Assembly (NCBI RefSeq): GCF_001667945.1
Contig: NZ_LZJK01000130.1
Coordinates: 17,344-81,343, forward strand
Source of the DNA: Mycolicibacter sinensis
Lineage (GTDB): Bacteria > Actinomycetota > Actinomycetes > Mycobacteriales > Mycobacteriaceae
Direction of reading: 5' to 3'
DNA length: 64,000 nucleotides
In this document: positions 32,126 through 44,441 of the stretch, in pieces
How positions within the stretch are numbered: the stretch's first letter is position 1
Layout of the letters: each line of letters begins with the position of its first letter
Made by a program: the position numbers and the translations under genes
The notes under the pieces: generated by a model
What the model was told of the DNA's origin: nothing
The model's input: only the letters and a program-made list of their open reading frames with translations
The model's database searches: none

Positions 32126-32152
32126 GTACCCGGCTTCCCCGAGCAGCGAAAC
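32126..32152 (-). promoter_or_regulatory. SigF-type promoter for the collagen-like gene
   Basis: On the minus strand, GTTT (32152-32149), 17 bp, GGGTAC (32131-32126). The start codon is at 32085, giving a leader of about 34 nt. Confidence 0.65.
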
Positions 32153-32187
32153 CACCGGCGGCCAATCGCCGCTCACCGGGACAGACG

Positions 32188-32936
32188 TCACCGCTGACAT
32201 GACGGGCACCAGAAACTGATGCGGCTGCCGCTGCTATCGCATTGCACGCAGGTCCCGCAGCGCCGGCACGGCTTCCCGGCCCGGCCATAGACCCACAGCT
32301 GCCGGCCCGGCCGGGTGTCGCCGGTGGTGCAGCGCGACCATCGCAGCCGATTCGCCCACAACATCTCATGGGCGCGCGCCACCAGGCGGGCCGGATCGGC
32401 CAGCGCAGCAACCGGGGCGGTCGGCAACCGGCCGACGACGAAGCACAATTCGTTGCAGTAGACGTTGCCGATGCCGGCCAGCACAGTTTGATCCAGCAGG
32501 GCCGCCGCCAGTGGACGGTGCGGGTCGGCCATCAGGTTGGCCACGGCGGTGTCGGGATCCCAGTCGGCGCCGAGCAGATCCGGACCCAGGTGCGCGACAG
32601 CCTCGCCGTCGCGGTCACGCTCGAGCACCTCCAGCACGCCCAGGTCGATACCGAGAGCGCGAACGGGTCCGGCCTCCAGGATGATTCGCACCCGATGGTC
32701 GAGCGGCGCGCGGGCGACCCGCCAGCTGCCCTCCATCTTCAGATGCGAGTGGATGCTGGCTTGCCCGACCCGGATGAACAGGTGCTTGCCCCGGCTGATC
32801 ACCTCGTCCACCCGCTGCCCGGTGAGGTCGACGCCGGCGTAGCGGGGAACCCGGATGTCGCAGCGGGTCAATGTCTTTCCGGTCAGGGCGTCATCGAGCA
32901 CGGCGGCGGTGTGGTAGACGGTGTCGCCCTCGGGCA

Positions 32937-32937
<1 letters not shown>
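32188..32937 (-). CDS. nei2: Fpg/Nei-family DNA glycosylase Nei2
   Basis: Removes oxidised bases and cuts AP sites. 249 residues beginning MPEGDTV, where Pro2 becomes the catalytic amine after Met removal and Glu3 assists. SRGKHLFIR holds the conserved Lys, GIGNVYCNE lies in the helix-two-turn-helix, and the C-terminal zinc finger has CRRCG..WCPSCQ. It is equivalent to Rv3297. Start ATG 32937 overlaps the lhr stop by one base (TGATG), so repair glycosylase and helicase are made from one message. Confidence 0.93.
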
Positions 32938-37436
<4,499 letters not shown>

Positions 37437-37480
37437 CCAGCCATGGTGCCAACTTCGCGGGCGCGCTGCCGAGGTGTGCG

Positions 37481-37506
37481 GTTTTGCGCCCGCCGTCGCC
37501 GGGTAA
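37481..37506 (+). promoter_or_regulatory. SigF-type promoter for the membrane protein at 37544
   Basis: GTTT (37481-37484, within GGTTTT), 16 bp, GGGTAA (37501-37506), a full consensus match. The leader is about 31 nt. Confidence 0.75.
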
Positions 37507-37543
37507 TCGGCCACCCGTGGCAGGGGTGACAGGGGGAGCCGGG

Positions 37544-37942
37544 ATGACCATTGTGGACCACCGGGCGCGGGCGGCCCGGCCGATTTTCGCCGATGTGACC
37601 CCGGCTCCGCGGGGTGAGTTGCCGCTGGAAGCGCCACCGCGCGACTGGACGTGGCTCAACTGGGCATTGTCGCTGCTGACCGCGCCGGCCGCGGTGTTAT
37701 TGATGACCTTCGCGCTGTCCAGGGTGGCCGGCACCGCTCGGTGCAACAGCGCAGCCTGTCCGGAGCTGCGGGTGAACGGCGCGCTGTTCGGCCTGCTGTA
37801 TCACGGAGCGGCCGGTGTCGCGGCGGTGACGCTATTTCTCGCGTTCTTCTTCGCGACCACCCACCGCCGCGGGATCGCGGTCTGGGCCTGCGGCTGGGCC
37901 TTGCTGGGGGCCGATTTGGTGACCCTGCTCGCCGTGTTCTGA
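37544..37942 (+). CDS. small membrane protein, paralogue of the one at 59392
   Basis: 132 residues. A cytosolic N-terminus of about 50 residues is followed by three predicted membrane helices. An extracytoplasmic loop with two Cys (CNSAACPEL) lies between helices 1 and 2. The same layout and the motif C-(N/S)-(S/T)-A-x-CP-(E/D)-L, then G-(A/V)-(L/V)-FG-(L/V)-LY, occurs in the protein at 59392. ATG 37544 follows AGGGGGAGCC. Function unknown; SigF control is predicted from the promoter. Confidence 0.75.
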   Translation: MTIVDHRARAARPIFADVTPAPRGELPLEAPPRDWTWLNWALSLLTAPAAVLLMTFALSRVAGTARCNSAACPELRVNGALFGLLYHGAAGVAAVTLFLAFFFATTHRRGIAVWACGWALLGADLVTLLAVF

Positions 37943-37993
37943 CACGCGGGGCGAATCCGCGAGGCATTTCTGCACTTCGGTCACGTGAAATCC
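37943..37993 (-). pseudogene. fragment of a DUF2795-type gene
   Basis: The minus-strand frame reads GFHVTEVQKCLADSPRV, matching the start of the intact DUF2795 protein at 47934-48137 (GFSVTQVQKCLAGFEY) in both protein and DNA. Here it has no start codon at the right place, and the frame then diverges into the tail of the 37544 gene. It looks like a truncated duplicate. Confidence 0.5.
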
Positions 37994-38015
37994 CGTCCCA
38001 CGGCGGTACCCGGCC

Positions 38016-38041
38016 GTTTCCGCGCCGGATTGACCGGGTAG
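38016..38041 (+). promoter_or_regulatory. SigF-type promoter for the PRTase-Ere fusion gene
   Basis: GTTT (38016-38019), 16 bp, GGGTAG (38036-38041). ATG 38052 begins only 10 bp beyond the -10 box, so the mRNA would have a leader of about 5 nt. Confidence 0.7.
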
Positions 38042-38051
38042 TTGCGATGGC

Positions 38052-40028
38052 ATGGGGTCCTTCCGGAACCGTCGCGAGGCCGGCCAGGTACTGGCCGGGC
38101 GGCTCAGCCACTACCGAGGGCATTCCGAAGTGGTGGTACTTGCCCTTCCGCGCGGTGGCGTTCCGGTCGCGTTCGAGGTAGCCCGGGAACTTCAGGCCCC
38201 CCTGGACGTTTTCGTCGTCCGCAAGCTCGGTGCGCCCGGATTCCCAGAGCTGGCGTTAGGGGCGATCGCCGGCGGCGGGGTAGTGGTGACCAACGACGAC
38301 GTGATCCGTGCCCACCGGGTCGGTGCCGAGGACCTCGAAGAGATCGCCCGTGCGGAACGGCAGGAGTTGGCCCGACGGGAGCAGGCCTACCGGGGCGCGC
38401 GGCCGGCAGCGGAGATTGCCGGCAAGATCGCGGTGGTGGTCGATGACGGGCTGGCCACCGGCGCCACCATGCAGGCCGCGCTGCAGGGAATCCGCGCCCT
38501 GTCGCCGGCCCGGGTGGTGGTCGCGGTGCCGGTCGCGCCGCAGGACACCTGCGAGGAGTTGCAGCGCCTCGCTGACGAGGTCGTCTGCGCGATCACCCCC
38601 AAGCGGTTCACGGCTGTCGGCGCGGCGTATTGGGACTTCGACCAGACCAGCGACGACGAGGTGCGCCACCTGTTGGCGACCGCGACCACTGACGCGCAGC
38701 CGGCCGCTCGGGGAGATGACGCTACTGCGGCGATCCGGCGGGAGGCGCGCCCGGCGCCCGGAGGCGTGATCCCCGACGAAGAGTTGTTCAGCCTTGTCGG
38801 CGAGGCGCGGTTCGTGCTGATCGGGGAGGCCAGTCATGGAACCCGGGAGTTCTATGCCGCGCGTGCGCAGATGACCCGTCGCCTCATCGAAGAAGGCGGG
38901 TTTCACGCGGTGGCGGTCGAAGCGGATTGGCCCGACGCGTATCGCGCGAACCGCTATGCCCGCGGCATCGGCGATGATGCGGACGCCGCCACCGCGTTGG
39001 GCGGGTTCGAGCGGTTTCCGCAGTGGATGTGGCGCAATGCCGTGGTCGCTGACTTCATCGCGTGGCTGCGCACCCATAACGCCGCCCATCGCGCACCGGT
39101 TGGCTTCTACGGGCTGGACCTTTACAGCCTGCGCCGTTCGATCGACGAAGTGATCAACTATCTCGAGAATCGCGATCCCGCCGCCGCGCAGCGGGCCCGG
39201 GATCGCTACAGCTGCTTCGACCATTTCGCCGACGAACAACGGTACGGCTACGCCGCCGCGTTCGGGACGGGCGAATCCTGCGAGGACGAGGTTGTTCAGC
39301 AGTTGGTCGATCTGCAACGACTCGACCTCGAGCTGGTGCGCCGCGATGGCATGGCAGAAACCGAAGAGCGCTTCTTTGCCAGGCAGAATGCCCGCTTGGT
39401 GACGAGCGCGGAAAAGTACTATCGCGCTATGTTCGGCGGCCACATCGCGTCGTGGAACTTGCGTGATCGGCACATGATGGAAACGCTGCACGAGATTGCC
39501 TGTCACCTCGACGCCCAGGTGGGCAGATCGAAAGTCATTGTATGGGCGCATAACTCGCACTTGGGTGATGCACGCGCCACCGAGTTGGGTGACGCCGGTG
39601 AGCTCAACCTGGGGCAGCTGGTCCGTCAAGCGTATCCGGGTGACAGTTGCAACATCGGGTTCACCACCTACACCGGCACTGTCACCGCCGCCGACGATTG
39701 GGGCGAGCCGGCCAAGACGATGGATGTCCGGCCGGCGCTATCCGGCAGCATGGAAGCGTTGTTCCACAACGCTGATCGCGGCGACTTCTACCTGCGTGCC
39801 GGTCGGCAAGGAGAGCCGAGCGCCATGCCGCGGACACCGCTTTTACAGCGTGCGATCGGAGTGATCTACCGTCCACGCACCGAACGCCAAAGCCATTACT
39901 TGATGGCCCGGGCCGCCGATCAATTCGACGCAGTCGTTCATATCGATTCCACTTCCGCGCTGCAGCCATTGCCGGCAACCGCCGAGCCGGTTCCGGGGGA
40001 AGCGGAAACCTTTCCGCACGCGGTGTGA
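38052..40028 (+). CDS. phosphoribosyltransferase / erythromycin-esterase-like fusion protein (Rv2030c-like)
   Basis: 658 residues in two parts. Residues 1-215 form a type I phosphoribosyltransferase fold with PRPP loop VVVDDGLATGATM (128-140) and a flexible LPRGG loop at 32-36. Residues about 240-640 form an erythromycin-esterase-like domain with IGEASHGTREFY (E259, H262) and VIVWAHNSHLGD. The same fusion is Rv2030c in the DosR dormancy regulon of M. tuberculosis. Here no DosR-type palindrome was seen, and a SigF-type site lies directly upstream. The substrate is unknown in all species I know of; macrolide hydrolysis should not be assumed. Confidence 0.87.
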   Translation: MGSFRNRREAGQVLAGRLSHYRGHSEVVVLALPRGGVPVAFEVARELQAPLDVFVVRKLGAPGFPELALGAIAGGGVVVTNDDVIRAHRVGAEDLEEIARAERQELARREQAYRGARPAAEIAGKIAVVVDDGLATGATMQAALQGIRALSPARVVVAVPVAPQDTCEELQRLADEVVCAITPKRFTAVGAAYWDFDQTSDDEVRHLLATATTDAQPAARGDDATAAIRREARPAPGGVIPDEELFSLVGEARFVLIGEASHGTREFYAARAQMTRRLIEEGGFHAVAVEADWPDAYRANRYARGIGDDADAATALGGFERFPQWMWRNAVVADFIAWLRTHNAAHRAPVGFYGLDLYSLRRSIDEVINYLENRDPAAAQRARDRYSCFDHFADEQRYGYAAAFGTGESCEDEVVQQLVDLQRLDLELVRRDGMAETEERFFARQNARLVTSAEKYYRAMFGGHIASWNLRDRHMMETLHEIACHLDAQVGRSKVIVWAHNSHLGDARATELGDAGELNLGQLVRQAYPGDSCNIGFTTYTGTVTAADDWGEPAKTMDVRPALSGSMEALFHNADRGDFYLRAGRQGEPSAMPRTPLLQRAIGVIYRPRTERQSHYLMARAADQFDAVVHIDSTSALQPLPATAEPVPGEAETFPHAV

Positions 40029-40147
40029 AGCGTATTGCCCGCACCATTCGATCACCCCGGCGCGGCACGGGGGTGTGCGGCGTGAACCGGTTGACGCCGC
40101 ATGCCGCGACCGCAGCCAGGAGTGAAACCCCCGGCAGATGACGGCAA

Positions 40148-40173
40148 GTTTTCGCGGCCTATTGCCAGGGTAG
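40148..40173 (+). promoter_or_regulatory. SigF-type promoter for the GT2 gene
   Basis: GTTT (40148-40151), 16 bp, GGGTAG (40168-40173), 9 bp before GTG 40183. Confidence 0.68.
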
Positions 40174-40182
40174 CTGCTAAGC

Positions 40183-41112
40183 GTGGACCAGCCGCGTACG
40201 TCGTTCGTCATCGCCACCAAAGATCGCGTCGACAGCCTGGCAGCCACGGTGGCGCATCTGCTGGCCAGCACGCGGTGCCCGATCATCGTCGTGGATAACG
40301 GCTCTCACGACGATACGTCTGCGATCATGGCCGGATTGGCTGGCAGCCATCCGCACGGTGAGCGGCTGCGGATCATCCCGCTGAGCAGCAACCACGGGGC
40401 GGTGGCACGAAACATCGGGGTGGCCGCTTCGCGGACGCCCTATGTGGCGTTCTGCGACGACGACTCGTGGTGGCAGGCCGATGCAACCACCATCGCCGAG
40501 CGCGAGTTCGACCGGCATCCCGATGTCGCGGTGTTAGCCGGGCGCACGGTGATCGAGCCGGGAGGTCGAACCGACCCGTTCAGCGACCGACTGGCCAGCA
40601 GCCCGCTAGGCCACCGGGCGGACCTGCCCGGGCCGTCGATTCTGGGATTCCAGGCGTGCGGAGCGATGGTGCGCAAGTCCGGCTTCGAGGCGGTCGGCGG
40701 CTTCAGCGAAGTATTGCAATTCCGCGGTGAAGAACAGTTGCTGGCCTTGGATTTGGCCGCCGGCGGATGGCAACTGTGCTACTGCGCGGCGATGGTGGCG
40801 TTCCACCGGCCGTCGCCGCGGCGGGCGAGCACCACCGCGCAGCAAGCACGGGTGCTGCGTAACGAACTTCTGACCGCATGCATGCGCCGGCCACCGGCAA
40901 GGTGTCTGTCATCGGCGGTGGCATTATTGCGGGCCGCCGGCCACGATCGCGCACACCGGCATGCGGCCATCGAAGCATTGGCACGATTGCCGGCAGCGCT
41001 GCGCAACCGCCGAGTGTTGCCGCCGGAACTGGAAGATCGAGTCCGGATTTGCGAAGTGGAACGGCCGGCGAGGAGTGAATCGGAACCAACAAGTTCGGGG
41101 CCATGTGGCTAA
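40183..41112 (+). CDS. family 2 glycosyltransferase
   Basis: 309 residues. The N-terminal GT-A core has SFVIATKDRVDSL (7-19), IIVVDNGSHDDT (34-45) and the metal-binding FCDDDSWW (90-97). The acceptor side includes GEEQLLALDLAAGGWQ with a candidate catalytic E/D. No membrane helix is present, so it is probably cytosolic or peripheral. The acceptor is unknown, possibly a glycolipid or wall glycan. GTG 40183 is chosen for family fit, and the upstream SigF-type site implies a leader of only a few nucleotides. The 102 bp after the gene hold nothing recognisable. Confidence 0.85.
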   Translation: MDQPRTSFVIATKDRVDSLAATVAHLLASTRCPIIVVDNGSHDDTSAIMAGLAGSHPHGERLRIIPLSSNHGAVARNIGVAASRTPYVAFCDDDSWWQADATTIAEREFDRHPDVAVLAGRTVIEPGGRTDPFSDRLASSPLGHRADLPGPSILGFQACGAMVRKSGFEAVGGFSEVLQFRGEEQLLALDLAAGGWQLCYCAAMVAFHRPSPRRASTTAQQARVLRNELLTACMRRPPARCLSSAVALLRAAGHDRAHRHAAIEALARLPAALRNRRVLPPELEDRVRICEVERPARSESEPTSSGPCG

Positions 41113-41214
41113 GCAATGTGCATGTGAGCTCGCCGCGGTCGCTCCCCGGGGCGCGTTGCGGACTACTCGGAACCGATCATGGGTCGCCGAAAAAGAGCGT
41201 TGTCGCAACGCCGA

Positions 41215-42126
41215 TCAGTGCCGCTCGTAGTCGGGCTGAAGATAGATGGCCCGCACCGTCGGCACGACAGCGCGGACGTCGGCTTCCGCACCATTGATGG
41301 CGTCGGCCACCGTTTCCAGTTCCATCTTGGGGTCAAAGACCACTTTGGCGGTCACCAGCAGTTCGTCGGGGGCCAGATACTGGGTCCGTAGCTCGAAGAT
41401 ACGGTCGACGTGGCGTGCCGTCTCCAACGCGGATTGGATTGTCGCGTATTGCCCGCTGGTGGCGCCCTCGCCGATCAGCAGGCTGTGCGTCTCGATGATC
41501 AGCAGTGTTGCCACGCCGCCGAGCAGTACCCCGATACCGACCGTCGCCAGCCCGTCCCACACCGCGTTTCCGGTAAGAGTTGTCAATGTCACCCCGATAA
41601 AAGCCAGGCTCAGGCCGGTCAGCGCCGCGGTGTCCTCCAGCAATACGACCGGCAATTCCGGCGTACGGGAATTTCGGACAAAACCCCACCAACTGCTCGA
41701 ACCCTTCAGTGGCCGCGACTGATTCCGCGCGGTTCGCAGACTGTAGCCCTCAAAAAGCGCTGCAACTACCAGTATCAAGATGGGGACCAGTGGTGTGGAC
41801 AGCGGCTCGGGATGGGTGATCTTGCGATAGCCCTCGTAGAGAGTGAAAGCCGAGCCGAGGGTGAACATCGTCAATGCAACGACGAACGAATAGAAGTATC
41901 TGCTTCTGCCATAACCGAACTGATGCAACGCATCTGGGCGTTTGCGGGCCCGGCGCTTGCCGACCATGAGCAACAATTCGTTGACTGTGTCTGCCACCGA
42001 GTGCACCGACTCACCAAGCATGGCCGAACTGTCGCTCAGCAGGTAGCCGACGAACTTGGCGGTGGCGATGCCGACATTGGCAACCAGCGCGGCGGCGATG
42101 GCCCGAGTTGTTCCGCTGCTCGCCAC
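41215..42126 (-). CDS. cation diffusion facilitator (CDF) family transporter (Rv2025c-like)
   Basis: 303 residues with five or six membrane helices and a C-terminal cytoplasmic alpha/beta domain. In helix 2, SVHSVADTVNELLLMVG has the His/Asp metal site, and LLEDTAALTGLSLAFIGV in helix 5 has the partner Asp. Such proteins export Zn, Fe, Mn or similar ions by proton antiport. GTG 42126 is chosen because the SigF-type -10 box ends at 42136, leaving the GTG at 42135 upstream of the expected transcript start. M. tuberculosis Rv2025c is similar and lies close to Rv2030c, whose homologue is 2 kb away here. Confidence 0.85.
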   Translation of the reverse strand: MASSGTTRAIAAALVANVGIATAKFVGYLLSDSSAMLGESVHSVADTVNELLLMVGKRRARKRPDALHQFGYGRSRYFYSFVVALTMFTLGSAFTLYEGYRKITHPEPLSTPLVPILILVVAALFEGYSLRTARNQSRPLKGSSSWWGFVRNSRTPELPVVLLEDTAALTGLSLAFIGVTLTTLTGNAVWDGLATVGIGVLLGGVATLLIIETHSLLIGEGATSGQYATIQSALETARHVDRIFELRTQYLAPDELLVTAKVVFDPKMELETVADAINGAEADVRAVVPTVRAIYLQPDYERH

Positions 42127-42135
42127 CTGGTCCAC

Positions 42136-42161
42136 CTACCCGCGCCGTCTGCCCGGCAAAC
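42136..42161 (-). promoter_or_regulatory. SigF-type promoter for the CDF gene
   Basis: On the minus strand, GTTT (42161-42158), 16 bp, GGGTAG (42141-42136). It faces away from the SigF site at 42174-42200, only 12 bp apart. Confidence 0.68.
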
Positions 42162-42173
42162 GATCGCCGGAAA

Positions 42174-42200
42174 GTTTGACTGGAGCTTTCCGGCGGGTAT
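42174..42200 (+). promoter_or_regulatory. SigF-type promoter for the small ORF at 42243 and the epimerase
   Basis: GTTT (42174-42177), 17 bp, GGGTAT (42195-42200). It is back-to-back with the CDF promoter. Confidence 0.65.
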
Positions 42201-42242
42201 CCCGACCAACTGGTCTTGGAGCACATCGAAAGGATGTCGGCG

Positions 42243-42419
42243 ATGGCTTTGCGCAAGGGCCACAAAGCGGAGTCGGACGTGGAACCCGAGACCCACCAGG
42301 CGCGATCTCGTGCCGGCAGGGCCGAAGACGGAAGCTATGTGGGGCGGACCGGCCCTGATGACGCGCTGGACGTCGGCGAAACCGGCGCCGAAGCCCGCCG
42401 AAACGACGCACAACACTGA
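42243..42419 (+). CDS. small hydrophilic protein of unknown function
   Basis: 58 residues, highly charged and without hydrophobic segments; likely intrinsically disordered (GRTGPDDALDVGETGAEARR at the C-terminus). ATG 42243 has AAAGGA 8 bp upstream; ATG 42234 is an alternative. The SigF-type promoter 43 bp upstream and the following epimerase gene 84 bp downstream suggest a two-gene stress transcript. No family was recognised. Confidence 0.55.
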   Translation: MALRKGHKAESDVEPETHQARSRAGRAEDGSYVGRTGPDDALDVGETGAEARRNDAQH

Positions 42420-42503
42420 CCTGGCCGGGCAATTCCCGGTGTCGCATCCCCTCGCGTCGGCAGCGGGCAGCGGGTATCACCGCCAGATCACAGGGAGGCA
42501 GCC

Positions 42504-43559
42504 ATGCGCGTGGTCGTGACCGGAGCGACCGGAAATGTCGGCACCAGCGTCATCGAGGCATTGGCCGCCGATGACCAGATCGAAGCGATCGTTGGCATCG
42601 CCCGTCGCCGGCCGACCTGGCAGCCGCCGAAGACGACGTGGGTTCAGGCCGACATCACCTGCGATGACGTCGAAGCCCACGTGCAGGGCGCCGACGCTGT
42701 GGTGCAGTTGGCTTGGATCTTCCAGCCCACCCACGACGAGGTGGCTACTTGGAAAAACAATGTGCTGGGCAGCATCAGGGTCTTCCACGCTGCCGCGCGG
42801 GCCGGCGTCGGGGCGCTGATCTACGCCTCGTCGGTCGGCGCCTACTCGCCCGGCCACCAGGATCGCGGGATTGACGAATCCTGGCCGACCGATGCGCTTC
42901 CCACGGCGGCCTACGGCCGGGAGAAGTCCTACCTGGAGCGCGTGCTGGATACCTTCGAACGAGATCACCGCGAGATGCGGGTGGTGCGCCTTCGGCCGGC
43001 GTTCATGTTCAAGCGCGAGTCGGCAGCGGAGCAGCGCCGGCTATTCGGCGGCCCGCTGCTGCCAACCGCTTTGTTGCGCCCCGGGCTGCTGCCGCGGTTT
43101 CCCGATGTTCCGGGTCTACGGCTGCAAGCCTTGCATTCTCTTGACGGCGGACAGGCCTTCCGGCTGGCTATCACCCGCCCGGTGCGCGGCGCATTCAACA
43201 TTGCCGCCGACCCTGTGCTCGACGCCGAGACTCTCGGCGAGCTGTTCGGCGCGCGGCCGATCAAGCTTCCGGTGTGGCCGATCCGGGCGGCGGTTGCTGC
43301 TGCCTGGAATCTTCACCTGGTGCCCGCCAGCCCCACGCTGCTCGATCTCGCGCTGAGCTTGCCGGTCATGGATACCTCACGGGCCCGCACCGAACTCGGC
43401 TGGAGCCCAACGCGGACGTCGCTCGACGCAGTACGGGAGTTCTTGCAAGGGCTGCGGTCGGGCGGCGGAATGCCCACACCGCCGCTCGAGCCGTCAGCCG
43501 GCGGGCGGCTGCGCCAAAAGGAGTTCGCAACCGGAGTCGGGCAATGGGCCACGCCGTAG
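42504..43559 (+). CDS. extended short-chain dehydrogenase / NAD-dependent epimerase-type protein
   Basis: 351 residues. The N-terminal NAD(P) motif is VVVTGATGNVGTSV (3-16). YASSVGAYSP holds the Ser, and YGREKSYLE is the YxxxK catalytic pair. The C-terminal half is variable and ends in a Pro/Gly tail. The overall pattern fits nucleotide-sugar epimerase-like SDRs; the substrate is unknown. Ribosome site AGGGAGG lies 6 bp before ATG 42504. A lone GGGTAT at 42472 lacks a -35 partner, so co-transcription from 42174-42200 is more likely. Confidence 0.85.
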   Translation: MRVVVTGATGNVGTSVIEALAADDQIEAIVGIARRRPTWQPPKTTWVQADITCDDVEAHVQGADAVVQLAWIFQPTHDEVATWKNNVLGSIRVFHAAARAGVGALIYASSVGAYSPGHQDRGIDESWPTDALPTAAYGREKSYLERVLDTFERDHREMRVVRLRPAFMFKRESAAEQRRLFGGPLLPTALLRPGLLPRFPDVPGLRLQALHSLDGGQAFRLAITRPVRGAFNIAADPVLDAETLGELFGARPIKLPVWPIRAAVAAAWNLHLVPASPTLLDLALSLPVMDTSRARTELGWSPTRTSLDAVREFLQGLRSGGGMPTPPLEPSAGGRLRQKEFATGVGQWATP

Positions 43560-43566
43560 CTTTCCG

Positions 43567-43592
43567 GTGTGGCGCCCACGGTTATCGGGTAG
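43567..43592 (+). promoter_or_regulatory. SigF-like promoter for the CBS-domain gene (variant -35)
   Basis: GTGT (43567-43570), 16 bp, GGGTAG (43587-43592). One mismatch in the -35. The start codon is at 43636. Confidence 0.5.
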
Positions 43593-43635
43593 GCGGGCCG
43601 TTGAACGGACCGTCAGGTGAAGAAAGGAAGAGAAG

Positions 43636-44055
43636 ATGGCACGCACCGTGGCCGAGATCATGGCCCACACCCCCCAGACGGTGCCCGCAGACATGCCGGT
43701 CAATGAAGCAGCAGATTGCATGCGCCGAGCCGATATCGGCAACGTCGTCGTACTCAGCGACGGCCACGTCGAGGGCATCGTGACCGACCGAGACATCGCC
43801 ATCCGGGTCGTCGCCGAAGGCAGAGACTTGTCGACCCCGGTCGGTGAGATATGTAGCAGCCAGGAGCTCGTCAGCGTTCGACCGGATTCGAGTCTCGAGG
43901 AGGCCGTCGAGCTGATGCGTCGCAAGGCCGTGCGCCGGCTGCCCGTCATCGACGGCGACCAGTTGGCCGGAGTGCTGAGCATCGGCGATCTCGCGCTGGA
44001 ACGCGACGAGAAATCTGCACTCGCCGACATCAGCGCCGCGCAACCGAATCGCTAG
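43636..44055 (+). CDS. tandem CBS-domain protein
   Basis: 139 residues forming a Bateman pair: the first CBS motif is about 7-65 (VPADMPVNEAADCMRRADIGNVVV..GIVTDRDIAIRV) and the second about 75-130 (VRPDSSLEEAVELMRRKAVRRLPVID..GVLSIGDL). These modules bind adenosine nucleotides. M. tuberculosis has similar small CBS proteins, including hypoxic response protein 1. AAGAAAGGAAGAGAAG precedes ATG 43636. A predicted SigF-like promoter makes it a stress protein here. Confidence 0.88.
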   Translation: MARTVAEIMAHTPQTVPADMPVNEAADCMRRADIGNVVVLSDGHVEGIVTDRDIAIRVVAEGRDLSTPVGEICSSQELVSVRPDSSLEEAVELMRRKAVRRLPVIDGDQLAGVLSIGDLALERDEKSALADISAAQPNR

Positions 44056-44071
44056 CGAGACCCATCCGTCG

Positions 44072-44094
44072 CCGGCAGCTGCGCTAGCTGCCGG
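44072..44094. terminator. terminator between convergent CBS and DUF5709-like genes
   Basis: CCGGCAGCT and AGCTGCCGG form a perfect 9-bp stem with a GCGCT loop, midway between the two stop codons. Confidence 0.65.
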
Positions 44095-44112
44095 GGGCGA
44101 TTACCACCGACC

Positions 44113-44418
44113 TCACTCCTCGACGTTGTAGAACGAGTCGCCGTCCTCGGGGCTGCCGGAGACTTGAGCCCGGTGCCGCCCGCCACCGACGGACTCGTGC
44201 AGGCCCTGGTCGACGCCGACGTCGGGCTGCTCAGCGGCCAGCTTGTCGTCCAGCGACTCGTGGACCGCCTCATCAACCGGCTGCCAGCTGTCCGGTGGCG
44301 TGACGGTCGCATCCCCGTCGTCATTGCGCAGCTCGTCGGAGTCGGTGGCCTCGCTCGGCGGCAGCGTGTCGTCGCCGCTGGTGTCGGTCTCGGGGTCGAT
44401 CTCGGGTTGATCAGTCAT
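44113..44418 (-). CDS. acidic, probably disordered protein (DUF5709-like)
   Basis: 101 residues, very rich in Asp, Glu, Ser and Pro. The stretch VHESLDDKLAAEQPDVG resembles actinobacterial DUF5709 proteins, whose function is unknown; I am moderately sure of the family. ATG 44418 is chosen over a start at 44460 because the latter overlaps the preceding gene. It lies 23 bp after the response-regulator-like gene on the same strand and is probably transcribed with it from the SigF-type promoter at 45166-45190. Confidence 0.65.
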   Translation of the reverse strand: MTDQPEIDPETDTSGDDTLPPSEATDSDELRNDDGDATVTPPDSWQPVDEAVHESLDDKLAAEQPDVGVDQGLHESVGGGRHRAQVSGSPEDGDSFYNVEE

Positions 44419-44441
44419 GTTGGTGGCGCTCTCCGTTCGCT

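Noticed and set aside
31333..32202. Proline/arginine-rich plus-strand frames across 31.3-32.2 kb
   Set aside because: Complement of the collagen-like Gly-X-Y tract; the minus-strand gene has signal peptide, ribosome site and promoter.
37943..38051. DosR-type palindrome upstream of the Rv2030c-like gene
   Set aside because: No match to the GGGACT...AGTCCC pattern; only the SigF-type site is convincing.
42472..42477. GGGTAT upstream of the epimerase-type gene as a SigF -10
   Set aside because: No GTTT-like box at 15-17 bp; transcription from 42174-42200 explains the gene.
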